DNA of 64,000 nt from an uncultured Draconibacterium sp. Its GTDB lineage: Bacteria > Bacteroidota > Bacteroidia > Bacteroidales > Prolixibacteraceae. Below are positions 54,302 to 63,259 of the stretch, one piece after another. The stretch spans positions 2,906,001 through 2,970,000 of the forward strand of contig NZ_OY781981.1 of assembly GCF_963677565.1 (NCBI RefSeq), given 5' to 3'. The position numbers and the translations under genes were made by a program. Each line of letters begins with the position of its first letter. Position 1 is the stretch's first letter. The notes under the pieces were generated by a model. The model saw nothing but the letters and a program-made list of their open reading frames with translations, had not been told where the DNA came from and did not search any database.

Positions 54302-56440
54302 ATGAGAAAATTGCTGATTTGGATGATTGCAGGAATCTTTATCCTGTCGTCATGTGGAAATAGAACACAAGAACAAGCCCGGAAACACATTTCTAACCCG
54401 GTTTTGCCCGGGTGGTTTGCCGATCCTACGATTAAAAAGTTTGGCGATATTTATTACATCTATGCCACTACCGATAATGAAATGCTGGCATCGGGAGCAC
54501 CAACTGTCTGGTACAGTCGCGACCTGCAAAACTGGTACAACTATATTATGGAAGTGCCTACTTTAAACTCGGTGGCATTACGCAATTTTTGGGCACCTGA
54601 TATTATGCAGGGCGAAGATGGCCGTTACTACCTGTATTTTGGTAACTGCCAGGCCGGATGTAATATTTATGGATATGTATCGGATACGCCTGTTGGCCCA
54701 TGGAAAAAGCTACACGACGATGATACACCGGTAATTGCACAGAATTATCCGATCGATGGATTTCCATCATTGGATGCTCAGTTTTTTCAGGACGATGATG
54801 GCCGGATTTATGGCTACTGGGGAACCTGGGTGCACTACAACAGCGGATATGCTGTTGGCGAATTAAATGCCGAAACAATGGATGTAATGTCGAACTCCAC
54901 CAACATTCCGTTAGAGCAAACACCAAATCCTTTCGAGGCCGCTTATATGATTAAAAAAGGCGATAAATACATTCTGATGTATTCAGCCGAATCGTGCCAT
55001 AACGAAACGTATAAAGTATTGTATTCATACGCGAACGATCCATACGGGCCATTTACACCGGGAGAAAATAACCCGGTTTTACAAACAAATGAAGATGGAA
55101 CAACTCACGGACCGGGACACCACTCGGTACTGGAAAATGGCGACGATTATTACATTGTTTATCACAAACACGATGTTCCGTTTACTGCAGGCGGAATGGC
55201 GCGCCAGGTGTGTATCGACAGTATGATTTTTGAAAACGATTCAACAATTAAAGCTGTGGTCCCAACGCAAAAAGGGATTAAGGCTTTTATTCCGGGTGAA
55301 GTGCCTGAAGATATTGCATTTGAGGCTGTAGCATTGGCTTCATCTTTCTATCATTTGCAATCGCCAGCATATGATTACAAGTATTTACCTGATTTCGCTT
55401 TTGATAATGACAATGCCACGATGTGGAAAGCTGCCGATAATACTTTCCCACAAAGTCTGACGGTTGATTTGGGCGAAGAAAAGGACATTAAACGAATTGC
55501 TACACAATTCGAATTTTCGCCTTACTATTATCAATACAAAATTGAATATTCTACCGATAATACAAATTGGGAAGTTTATGCCGATCGCTCGGAAAACCGC
55601 ACACCGGGAAGTCCAATGATAGATGATAATGATGTAAGCGCACGCTACCTGAAACTTACCGTTTTGGGAACCGAGCAAACAGGAACTTTCGCCGCTGTGT
55701 GGAATATGAAAGTTTACGAGGAAACATTCGATATTCCTTTGAAACTGGTAAATAAACCATCGGAAAATGAGCCGGGTGCAGCAAGCTCGCAGAGCATGAT
55801 TGTTGGCTTTAACGCAAATGATCTTAAGGATCAGTCGTTTGATAAACTTACAAACGCCGGTTCGTTAGGTGGTGATTTGGTAAGAAAAGGAAATGTAAAG
55901 ATCGTTACTGATAAAGAAAGCGGAACAAAAGCAATTGAGTTCGCGAAAGGAGCTTTGGAACTCGACGGAATCGCTGTCCCAAGAAGTTTAGAGTGGAACG
56001 GAGCGTTTACAATTTCTGCCTGGGTGAAAAACCCTGAAGTAAGTGACAGGGACGAGTGTCTGGCATCGTGGTGCGACAGAAGTGCGCATTACCTGGCAAA
56101 CTCGTATAACGCCGTTCATTATAATAAAAGTAATTTCGGTGCAGTTGCTCACCTTGATGGCCATTTTGATTTGCCCTACAATACAGTTCCCGAAGCCAAT
56201 AAATGGCACCACATTGTAGTAACTTTCGATGGAGTAGTGGAAAAAGTGTATGTTGATGGTGTGCTAGATAATGCGCAAAATATGCTTTTATCGTCGGCAG
56301 TTGATAATGCAAAGATTAGAATTGGCGCATCGGATGCAGGCGAATACTACACCGGTTTAATGGCGGCCTTTGAAATGTATGATTATGCTTTGCCACAATC
56401 TGCAATTACAAAAGCTTACCAGGAATCTGAATTGAAATAA
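54302..56440 (+). CDS. GH43-discoidin-LamG lipoprotein, probable arabinofuranosidase
   Basis: The 712-residue lipoprotein (lipobox LSSC) has an N-terminal GH43 propeller (about residues 30-335; base aspartate in WFADPTIKKF, a further aspartate in SLDAQFF, acid glutamate in FEAAYMI), a discoidin/F5-8-type C binding domain (about 345-475; AFDNDNATMWKA) and a C-terminal LamG-type domain (about 505-710). It has its own promoter with the locus motif. An ATG at 54287 is also possible but leaves almost no leader. GH43 action on alpha-L-arabinofuranosides is the best guess from context. It is followed by a candidate operator and a terminator. Confidence 0.88.
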   Translation: MRKLLIWMIAGIFILSSCGNRTQEQARKHISNPVLPGWFADPTIKKFGDIYYIYATTDNEMLASGAPTVWYSRDLQNWYNYIMEVPTLNSVALRNFWAPDIMQGEDGRYYLYFGNCQAGCNIYGYVSDTPVGPWKKLHDDDTPVIAQNYPIDGFPSLDAQFFQDDDGRIYGYWGTWVHYNSGYAVGELNAETMDVMSNSTNIPLEQTPNPFEAAYMIKKGDKYILMYSAESCHNETYKVLYSYANDPYGPFTPGENNPVLQTNEDGTTHGPGHHSVLENGDDYYIVYHKHDVPFTAGGMARQVCIDSMIFENDSTIKAVVPTQKGIKAFIPGEVPEDIAFEAVALASSFYHLQSPAYDYKYLPDFAFDNDNATMWKAADNTFPQSLTVDLGEEKDIKRIATQFEFSPYYYQYKIEYSTDNTNWEVYADRSENRTPGSPMIDDNDVSARYLKLTVLGTEQTGTFAAVWNMKVYEETFDIPLKLVNKPSENEPGAASSQSMIVGFNANDLKDQSFDKLTNAGSLGGDLVRKGNVKIVTDKESGTKAIEFAKGALELDGIAVPRSLEWNGAFTISAWVKNPEVSDRDECLASWCDRSAHYLANSYNAVHYNKSNFGAVAHLDGHFDLPYNTVPEANKWHHIVVTFDGVVEKVYVDGVLDNAQNMLLSSAVDNAKIRIGASDAGEYYTGLMAAFEMYDYALPQSAITKAYQESELK

Positions 56441-56464
56441 TAGATCCAGTTAAAAAATAATATA

Positions 56465-56487
56465 ATAATAGTACATCGTACTCGTAT
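56465..56487. promoter_or_regulatory. Candidate AraR operator palindrome
   Basis: ATAATAGTAC and GTACTCGTAT match as inverted arms at 8 of 10 positions around ATC. It is the only such palindrome in the arabinose cluster and lies before the GH43 terminator, 264 bp upstream of the araR ATG. This is an unusual place for an operator, so confidence is low. Confidence 0.3.
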
Positions 56488-56514
56488 AAAAGGAGCTGCT
56501 CAGCTCCTTTTTTT
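56488..56514 (+). terminator. Terminator after the GH43-LamG gene
   Basis: AAAAGGAGCT and AGCTCCTTTT form a 10-bp stem with a GCTC tetraloop, followed by a T-run. This is a typical strong intrinsic terminator. Confidence 0.92.
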
Positions 56515-56726
56515 ATTAGAATGAATATAAATACACGTGTCTTGAAAAAATGACAGTTCTTGCAGGTGGAGCCAGAAAATATATTTTGGTCTTGAGTATA
56601 AGTTGCAGAAAATAAACTTATTGTGTGAATAGTATTCTTGTGTGTAATAGTAGTTTTAATTTATGTTCTTCAGCATAAATATGCATTTTGCCCAATGGTG
56701 AATAATAAAAGTTAAAAATACTTTTA

Positions 56727-56734
56727 TAGATTTG
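56727..56734 (+). promoter_or_regulatory. -7 promoter element of araR
   Basis: TAGATTTG matches TAnnTTTG. The predicted leader is about 10-12 nt to the araR ATG. Confidence 0.45.
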
Positions 56735-56750
56735 TTCCATCAATATTACT

Positions 56751-57431
56751 ATGAAACACTATACTAAACATCCGAAGCATTTTGTAGCAGTAGACTGCGT
56801 GATATTGGGTTACGACGAAGGAGAACTTTGTTTGTTGCTTTATCCGCGGGGTTTCGAACCTGTAAAAGGAGCGTGGTCGCTTATGGGGGGATTTGTTCAG
56901 GATAACGAATCGTCGGATGATGCGGCAAAACGCGTATTAAAACAAACCATCGGTCTCGAAGATATTTTTATGCAGCAGGTAAGTGCCTTTACTAATCCAG
57001 ATCGTGATCCGGAGGCAAGGGTAATTAGTCTTGCGTATTATGCATTGGTACGAATGGATGAACACGATAAAGCCTGTGTTCGAGAGAATGGCGCGCATTG
57101 GTGGCCCATTTCGGAACTCCCGGAAATCGTATTTGATCATGGCGAAATGGTAGAACAGGCATTGGTGAAATTGCAGCAGGAAGCTGGTTATCGCTTAATC
57201 GGTAAAGAACTGCTGGCTGATAAATTTACCTTACTTCAATTGCGCAAATTATACGAAGCTATATTTCGGCGCGAATTTGATCCCGGAAATTTCAGAAAGA
57301 AAATATTATCACTAAACGTATTGGAGCGCCTGAATGAAAAAGATTCGTCAGAGTCGAAAAAGGGTGCTTTTTACTACCGCTGCAAAAGCGAGATTATGGA
57401 ACGGGGACTGGACCGGATCGTAAAAGTTTAA
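56751..57431 (+). CDS. araR: AraR, NrtR-type (NUDIX-like) arabinose regulator
   Basis: This 226-residue protein joins an N-terminal NUDIX-fold domain (about residues 8-140) to a C-terminal winged HTH (about 150-225; KFTLLQLRKLYEAIF). The NUDIX box is broken: the catalytic REUxEE part of the usual GX5EX7REUXEE motif reads RVLKQT, so it should bind a ligand without hydrolysis. This is the arrangement of the Bacteroidota AraR proteins that sense L-arabinose. It heads the arabinose catabolic genes and is expected to repress them without arabinose. Confidence 0.88.
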   Translation: MKHYTKHPKHFVAVDCVILGYDEGELCLLLYPRGFEPVKGAWSLMGGFVQDNESSDDAAKRVLKQTIGLEDIFMQQVSAFTNPDRDPEARVISLAYYALVRMDEHDKACVRENGAHWWPISELPEIVFDHGEMVEQALVKLQQEAGYRLIGKELLADKFTLLQLRKLYEAIFRREFDPGNFRKKILSLNVLERLNEKDSSESKKGAFYYRCKSEIMERGLDRIVKV

Positions 57432-57484
57432 CTGCGTAAAAGCTAATAAAAGTAATATATACATTTAAAATAAAATCTAATAAT

Positions 57485-58996
57485 ATGAGCAGTACATTAA
57501 AACAAATGGAAGTTTGGTTTGTAACCGGTAGTCAACACCTATACGGACCTAAAACATTGGAACAAGTGGCAGAGCATTCAAAAGAAATTGCTGCTGCTTT
57601 TGACGCATCTACTGAAATTCCGGTAAAAGTTGTAGTAAAACCTACAGGAACCGGTTCGAAAGAAATACACCGCATTTGTAAAGACGCAAACAGCGATGAT
57701 AACTGTATCGGTATCATTACCTGGATGCACACTTTCTCTCCTGCAAAAATGTGGATTCACGGATTGAAAGAATTAAACAAACCATTGTTGCACCTGCATA
57801 CACAGTACAACAAAGAAATTCCATGGGACGAAATCGATATGGATTTCATGAACCTGAACCAGAGTGCACACGGTGACAGAGAATTCGGTCACATAACTGC
57901 ACGTATGCGTTACAATCTTAAAGTGGTTGTTGGTCACTGGCAGGATCCTAAAACCGTTTCACAGGTTGCTTCATGGGCACGTGTTGCTGCTGCATGGGCC
58001 GATTCTCAAGACATGTTAATTGTTCGTTTCGGAGACCAGATGAATAACGTAGCAGTTACCGATGGTGATAAAGTTGATGCTGAAAGAGTTTTCGGATATC
58101 ACGTAGATTACTGTCCTATAGCTGAACTTGTTGCCGTACAAAATGAGGTTACAGAAGAAGAAGTAGCCGAATTGGTAAAAGTTTACGAGGCAGAATACAA
58201 TTTTGTTGATAGCTGTAAAGAAGGTGGAAAAGACCGCGAACAGGTAGCTCATGCAGCAAAAATTGAAATAGCATTGCGTCGCCTGTTGGAAGCAAAAGGT
58301 GCAAAAGCTTTCACTACCAACTTCGACGATTTAGAAGGTATCGATCAATTGCCAGGTTTGGCTTCGCAGCGTTTAATGGCTGATGGTTATGGATTTGGAG
58401 CAGAAGGTGACTGGAAAACAGCTGCTTTATTGCGCACGATGTGGTTTATGAGCCAGGAAATGCCAAACTACAAAGGATGTTCTTTCCTGGAAGATTATAC
58501 CTTAAACTTCGATGGCGAAAACAGTGCTATTCTCCAGGCGCATATGTTGGAAGTTTGTCCGTTAATTGCCGATGGCAAACCAACCCTTGATGTACTTCCT
58601 CTCGGAATTGGTGGTAAAAACGATCCTGCCCGTGTTATTTTCAAAAGTAAAACAGGACCTGGTGTTGCCGCTACAGTTGTAGATATGGGAAGCCGTTTTC
58701 GTATGATCATTAATACTGTAGATTGTATCGAGTCGAAAGACCTGCCAAAATTACCGGTAGCAAGTGCACTTTGGATTCCTCAACCTAACTTCGAAGTTGG
58801 AGCTGCTGCATGGATTTTAGCTGGTGGTACACACCACACCAGTTTCTCATACGACCTGAGTGTTGAAGACTTATTAGACTATGCTGAAATTGCAGGAATC
58901 GAAGCAGTAGTAATCGATAAAGACACAACCATTCCTAAGTTCAAAAAAGAACTTCGCTGGAATGATCTTTACTATCATTTGGCCAAAGGATTATAA
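57485..58996 (+). CDS. araA: L-arabinose isomerase
   Basis: The 503-residue enzyme matches bacterial AraA in length and motifs: N-terminal VWFVTGSQHLYG, the FNxxQSAHGDREF region (NLNQSAHGDREFGH), and the metal-binding glutamates and histidines in the FGAEGDWKTAALLR, SFLEDYTLNF and GTHHTSFSYDL segments. It interconverts L-arabinose and L-ribulose in the cytoplasm. It lies 53 bp after araR and is followed 33 bp later by the symporter gene. Confidence 0.97.
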   Translation: MSSTLKQMEVWFVTGSQHLYGPKTLEQVAEHSKEIAAAFDASTEIPVKVVVKPTGTGSKEIHRICKDANSDDNCIGIITWMHTFSPAKMWIHGLKELNKPLLHLHTQYNKEIPWDEIDMDFMNLNQSAHGDREFGHITARMRYNLKVVVGHWQDPKTVSQVASWARVAAAWADSQDMLIVRFGDQMNNVAVTDGDKVDAERVFGYHVDYCPIAELVAVQNEVTEEEVAELVKVYEAEYNFVDSCKEGGKDREQVAHAAKIEIALRRLLEAKGAKAFTTNFDDLEGIDQLPGLASQRLMADGYGFGAEGDWKTAALLRTMWFMSQEMPNYKGCSFLEDYTLNFDGENSAILQAHMLEVCPLIADGKPTLDVLPLGIGGKNDPARVIFKSKTGPGVAATVVDMGSRFRMIINTVDCIESKDLPKLPVASALWIPQPNFEVGAAAWILAGGTHHTSFSYDLSVEDLLDYAEIAGIEAVVIDKDTTIPKFKKELRWNDLYYHLAKGL

Positions 58997-59029
58997 TAGA
59001 AACTAAATCAAAAAAATAAATCAACTTTT

Positions 59030-60709
59030 ATGGAATTACTAGATTGGATTGTAATTGGTCTTTTCGGAGTTGCTCTTATCGGAATCATTGTTTGGGTTCT
59101 GAGTCAGAAAGAGGAAACTTCCGGTGACTACTTCCTTGCAGGACGCGATGCTTCGTGGATTGCAATTGGAGCTTCAATTTTTGCTTCTAATATTGGATCA
59201 GAACACCTTATTGGATTAGCTGGTGCAGGTGCCTCGAGTGGTATGGCCATGGCGCACTGGGAAATCCAGGGATGGATGATATTGATTCTGGGTTGGGTCT
59301 TTGTTCCGTTTTATTCGCGAAGTATGGTACTTACCATGCCCGAGTTTTTGGAACGCCGATACAATAAGGAATCCAGAACTGTCTTATCATTTATCTCATT
59401 AGTAAGTTATGTATTAACCAAGGTTGCAGTAACAGTTTATGCCGGAGGTTTGGTATTCCAACAGGTATTCGGTATCGAAACCATGTGGGGAATTGATTTC
59501 TTCTGGATCTCGGCCATTGGTCTCGTGTTGTTAACTGCTCTTTATACCATTTTTGGAGGAATGAAATCGGTGTTGTATACATCGGTGCTGCAAACGCCAA
59601 TTCTACTTGGTGGATCGCTTGTGATTGTTGTACTTGGATTAAAAGCCGTTGGTGGCTGGGATCAGGTGCTCGAAATTGCCGGGGCTACGCAGGTTAATGA
59701 ATATGGCGACAGCATGATCAACCTGATTCGTGATAACCGCGATGCTGATTTCCCATGGCTGGGAGCTTTAATCGGTTCTAGTGTTATCGGTTTCTGGTAC
59801 TGGTGTACCGACCAGTTTATTGTACAAAGGGTACTGTCGGGTAAAAACGAAACACATGCCCGTAGAGGTACAATTTTTGGCGCTTACCTGAAATTGTTGC
59901 CGGTATTCTTGTTCCTTATTCCTGGTATGATTGCTTATGCAATGAGTGCAAAAGGAGGAGTTATCTTAAACGGACAAGAGTATGTATTGCCAAGTGCCGA
60001 TGCTGCCTTCCCATCGTTGGTTGCCCAGTTGCTTCCTGCCGGTATTAAAGGGCTGGTTGTTTGTGGTATTTTGGCTGCTTTGATGAGTTCGCTGGCTTCG
60101 CTGTTTAATTCATCGGCAATGTTATTTACCATCGACTTTTACAAGCGATACAAGCCGGAAACACCTGAGAAGAAACTTGTTAAAATCGGTCAGATTGCCA
60201 CCGTTGTTATTGTGATTCTGGGTATTTTATGGATCCCGATTATGAGAAGTATTGGTGATGTTCTTTACGAATATCTGCAAGACGTACAATCGGTATTATC
60301 TCCGGGTATTGCAGCTGCATTCTTATTGGGTATTACATGGAAACGTGCTTCTGCAAAAGGTGGATTCTGGGGATTGATGGCTGGTTTTATAATCGGTATT
60401 ATCCGTTTGGGATCAAAAGTATATTACGAGAATGTTCAGGGTGCAGCCGACAATCTGTTTAAGTCTGTATTTTACGACACAAACTGGTTATTCTTCTGCG
60501 GTTGGATGCTACTTGTTTGTTTGATAGTGGTTATCGTTGTTAGTTTGGTTACCGAAGCACCGGACCAGAAAAAGATTCAGGGCTTGGTATTCGGAACTTC
60601 AACACCGGAAGAAAAAGCTGCTACACGCGCCAGCTGGAATGGCTGGGATGTTTTCCATACTGTTATTATTTTAGGATTAACAGTGGCATTTTACATCTAC
60701 TTCTGGTAG
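59030..60709 (+). CDS. Sodium:solute symporter, probable L-arabinose importer
   Basis: This 559-residue SSS-family protein has about 14 membrane helices and the typical N-terminal FLAGRDASWIAIGASIFASNIGSEHL pattern, here read across residues 36-61, and a VGGW/QFIVQRVLSGKNE segment typical of SglT-like sugar symporters. It would import arabinose across the inner membrane using the sodium gradient. The position between araA and araD makes L-arabinose the likely cargo. Sugar specificity is inferred from this context only. Confidence 0.93.
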   Translation: MELLDWIVIGLFGVALIGIIVWVLSQKEETSGDYFLAGRDASWIAIGASIFASNIGSEHLIGLAGAGASSGMAMAHWEIQGWMILILGWVFVPFYSRSMVLTMPEFLERRYNKESRTVLSFISLVSYVLTKVAVTVYAGGLVFQQVFGIETMWGIDFFWISAIGLVLLTALYTIFGGMKSVLYTSVLQTPILLGGSLVIVVLGLKAVGGWDQVLEIAGATQVNEYGDSMINLIRDNRDADFPWLGALIGSSVIGFWYWCTDQFIVQRVLSGKNETHARRGTIFGAYLKLLPVFLFLIPGMIAYAMSAKGGVILNGQEYVLPSADAAFPSLVAQLLPAGIKGLVVCGILAALMSSLASLFNSSAMLFTIDFYKRYKPETPEKKLVKIGQIATVVIVILGILWIPIMRSIGDVLYEYLQDVQSVLSPGIAAAFLLGITWKRASAKGGFWGLMAGFIIGIIRLGSKVYYENVQGAADNLFKSVFYDTNWLFFCGWMLLVCLIVVIVVSLVTEAPDQKKIQGLVFGTSTPEEKAATRASWNGWDVFHTVIILGLTVAFYIYFW

Positions 60710-60728
60710 AACAAAAACAGAATAAATT

Positions 60729-61412
60729 ATGCTTGAGCAATTAAAAGAAGAAGTTTTTAAAGCGAACCTGGAACTGGTGGAACTCGACCTGGTAATTTTT
60801 ACCTGGGGAAATGTGAGTGCTATCGATCGCGATAAAGGTTTGGTAGTAATTAAGCCGAGCGGTGTTTCGTACGAAGATATGAAAGCCAGCGACATGGTGG
60901 TAGTTGACATGGAAGGAAATGTGGTTGAAGGAAATCTGAAACCATCGAGCGACACTGCAACTCACCTGGTGCTTTATAAAGCTTTTGAAGGAATATCGGG
61001 AGTTGTGCACACGCACTCAGCTTGGGCAACAAGCTGGGCGCAGGCCGGAAGAAGCATTCCGGCGTTGGGTACAACACATGCCGATTATTTTTACGGTGCA
61101 ATTCCTTGTACACGTAAATTGACGGAGGAGGAGGTAACCACTGCATACGAAGTGGAAACCGGAAACGTAATTGTGGAAACTTTTGAAGGGCTCGATCCTG
61201 TTGCAATTCCGGGAGTTTTGGTAAATAACCACGGTCCGTTCTCATGGGGAACAAGTGCCCACAATGCCGTTCATAACGCAAAAGTTATGGAAGAAGTGGC
61301 AAAAATGGCACACACCGCTTTGCAACTGACTCCGGGAGCTGAGATCGATCAATTCTTATTAGATAAGCATTACCTGCGCAAGCATGGTAAAAATGCATAC
61401 TACGGACAGTAA
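60729..61412 (+). CDS. araD: L-ribulose-5-phosphate 4-epimerase
   Basis: The 227-residue class II aldolase-type enzyme converts L-ribulose 5-phosphate to D-xylulose 5-phosphate. Zinc ligands are in VHTHSAWATSWAQAG and NNHGPFSWG. N-terminal TWGNVSAIDR and the KPSGVSYEDM phosphate-binding region are as in E. coli AraD. It starts 19 bp after the symporter stop and precedes araB. Confidence 0.96.
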   Translation: MLEQLKEEVFKANLELVELDLVIFTWGNVSAIDRDKGLVVIKPSGVSYEDMKASDMVVVDMEGNVVEGNLKPSSDTATHLVLYKAFEGISGVVHTHSAWATSWAQAGRSIPALGTTHADYFYGAIPCTRKLTEEEVTTAYEVETGNVIVETFEGLDPVAIPGVLVNNHGPFSWGTSAHNAVHNAKVMEEVAKMAHTALQLTPGAEIDQFLLDKHYLRKHGKNAYYGQ

Positions 61413-61445
61413 TTGTCCATCAGTTACAAAAAAAATCAAGGACGA

Positions 61446-61479
61446 AAAGTTGGTGGAGATGTGAATTTCCACCGGCTTT
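61446..61479 (+). promoter_or_regulatory. Intercistronic hairpin between araD and araB
   Basis: AAAGTTGGTGGA and TCCACCGGCTTT form a 12-bp stem (two G-U pairs) with a 10-nt loop. No T-run follows, so it is more likely an RNA-stability or processing element than a terminator. It ends 22 nt before the araB ATG. Confidence 0.5.
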
Positions 61480-61501
61480 CGCTCCTCTTAAATCAAATAA
61501 A

Positions 61502-63172
61502 ATGGCAAAATATACAATTGGACTGGATTATGGTTCTGATTCGGTTCGTTCACTAATCGTAAACGTAGAGACCGGCGAAGAGGTAGCAAGCGTTGTGTTT
61601 GAATACCCGCGTTGGAAAAAAGGAGAATATTGCGATGCGCCAAACAACCAGTTTCGTCAGCATCCGAAAGATTATTTAGAAGGTCTGGAATACACCATAG
61701 TTGAGGCGCTGAAACAAGCTCCTGCAGGTGTAGCCGAAAATGTTGTGGGTATTTCTGTTGACACCACCGGATCGACTCCGGTAGCGGTTGACGAAAAAGG
61801 TACACCACTGGCATTAACTCCTGGTTTTGAGGAAAATCCAAATGCGATGTTCGTACTTTGGAAAGACCATACTGCTGTAAAAGAGGCGGCAGAAATTAAC
61901 GAATTGGCCAAAAAGTCGGATATCGATTTCACTAAATACGAAGGTGGAATTTATTCGTCAGAGTGGTTTTGGGCCAAGTTATTGCATGTAACTCGCGAAG
62001 ACGCAGGTGTTTACCGTGCAGCTTATTCGTGGGTGGAACATTGCGACTGGATTCCGGCAGTTCTTACCGGAAATACAAATCCAAAAACATTAAAAAGAAG
62101 CCGATGTGCAGCGGGGCATAAAGCAATGTGGCACGAAGCTTTTGGTGGTTTGCCATCAGAAGAATTCCTGACACAGCTTGATCCTATGTTAGCCGGATTA
62201 AAAGATCGTTTGTTTAAAGAAACATTCACTTGCGATGTAGCCGCAGGAACACTGAGTGAAGAGTGGGCGAAGAAATTAGGCCTTTCAACCAACGTGGTAA
62301 TTGGGGTAGGAGCGTTTGATGCTCACCTTGGTGCTGTAGGTGCGCAAATCGAGCCTTATCACTTGTCGAAAGTTATGGGTACATCAACTTGCGATATGTT
62401 GATTGCGCCGCTTGAAGAAGTTGGTGATAAACTGGTAAGCGGTATTTGTGGTCAGGTTGACGGATCGATTGTTCCGGGTATGTTAGGTCTTGAGGCCGGT
62501 CAGTCGGCATTTGGTGATATTTACGCCTGGTTCCGTCGTTTAATCGAGTGGCCAATGCAAAATATTTTGGCTGAATCTGATTTAATCGACGAGGACACTA
62601 AGAAAAAGTTAATCGATGAAACTTCAGGTAAGGTGATTGCCAAATTGAGCCAGGAAGCTGAAAAAATTCCAATTGCAGAAAGTGGAATCGTTGCACTCGA
62701 CTGGATGAACGGTCGTCGTACTCCGGATGCTAACCAGGCATTAAAAGGAGCAATCATCGGATTGAATTTAGGATCGGATGCACCCCGTATTTTCCGTGCA
62801 TTGGTTGAAGCAACAGCTTTTGGTTCAAAAGCCATTAACGACCGCTTTATTTCCGAAGGAATCCGCATCGACGGTGTGATTGCACTGGGTGGTGTGGCCA
62901 AAAAATCGAAACTGGTAATGCAAATTGTTGCCGACGTACTGGATATGCCAATTAAAGTGGCTTGTTCGGAACAAGCTTGTGCATTGGGTACTGCAATGGC
63001 AGCAGCAGTGGCAGCCGGTGTTTACGAAAACCTTGGCGAAGCGCAGGCAAAAATGGGTGGCGGTTTCGAAATGGAGTATCATCCAATTCCTGAAAATGTA
63101 GAGAAATACAAAGCGCTTTACGAGAAATACAACAGACTGGGTAAGTTTATCGAGTTTGATTTGAATAAATAA
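61502..63172 (+). CDS. araB: L-ribulokinase
   Basis: This 556-residue FGGY-family kinase has an N-terminal ATPase phosphate-1 motif (IGLDYGSDSVRSLIVN), the DTTGSTPV segment, MGTSTCDMLI and a C-terminal ALGGVAKKSKLVMQIVADVL adenosine region. It phosphorylates L-ribulose to L-ribulose 5-phosphate. Length and motifs match AraB rather than xylulokinase or glycerol kinase. It lies 89 bp after araD on the same strand, with the stable hairpin in between. Confidence 0.96.
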   Translation: MAKYTIGLDYGSDSVRSLIVNVETGEEVASVVFEYPRWKKGEYCDAPNNQFRQHPKDYLEGLEYTIVEALKQAPAGVAENVVGISVDTTGSTPVAVDEKGTPLALTPGFEENPNAMFVLWKDHTAVKEAAEINELAKKSDIDFTKYEGGIYSSEWFWAKLLHVTREDAGVYRAAYSWVEHCDWIPAVLTGNTNPKTLKRSRCAAGHKAMWHEAFGGLPSEEFLTQLDPMLAGLKDRLFKETFTCDVAAGTLSEEWAKKLGLSTNVVIGVGAFDAHLGAVGAQIEPYHLSKVMGTSTCDMLIAPLEEVGDKLVSGICGQVDGSIVPGMLGLEAGQSAFGDIYAWFRRLIEWPMQNILAESDLIDEDTKKKLIDETSGKVIAKLSQEAEKIPIAESGIVALDWMNGRRTPDANQALKGAIIGLNLGSDAPRIFRALVEATAFGSKAINDRFISEGIRIDGVIALGGVAKKSKLVMQIVADVLDMPIKVACSEQACALGTAMAAAVAAGVYENLGEAQAKMGGGFEMEYHPIPENVEKYKALYEKYNRLGKFIEFDLNK

Positions 63173-63197
63173 CCTAAAAAATAAACCAATGAAACGA

Positions 63198-63216
63198 GTC
63201 CCGAAAAATTCGGGAC
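63198..63216. repeat. Palindromic intergenic element between araB and galM
   Basis: GTCCCGAA and TTCGGGAC form a perfect 8-bp inverted repeat around AAA, flanked on both sides by CGAG/CGAGT. There is no T-tract. It is similar in style to the CCCGAC/GTCGGG element at 14468-14488. Confidence 0.45.
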
Positions 63217-63259
63217 GAGTTCCATCTTATACCTTATAACAACAAAAAATTTTAATAAG

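Larger units (their letters stand above)
56441..56750. other. 310-bp intergenic region upstream of araR
   Basis: It holds a 23-bp pseudo-palindrome (56465-56487), the terminator of the GH43-LamG gene (56488-56514), then an AT-rich stretch with several small inverted repeats (such as ATAAGTT/AACTTAT and ATTTATG/CATAAAT) and the araR -7 element. No gene is supported. Confidence 0.5.
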
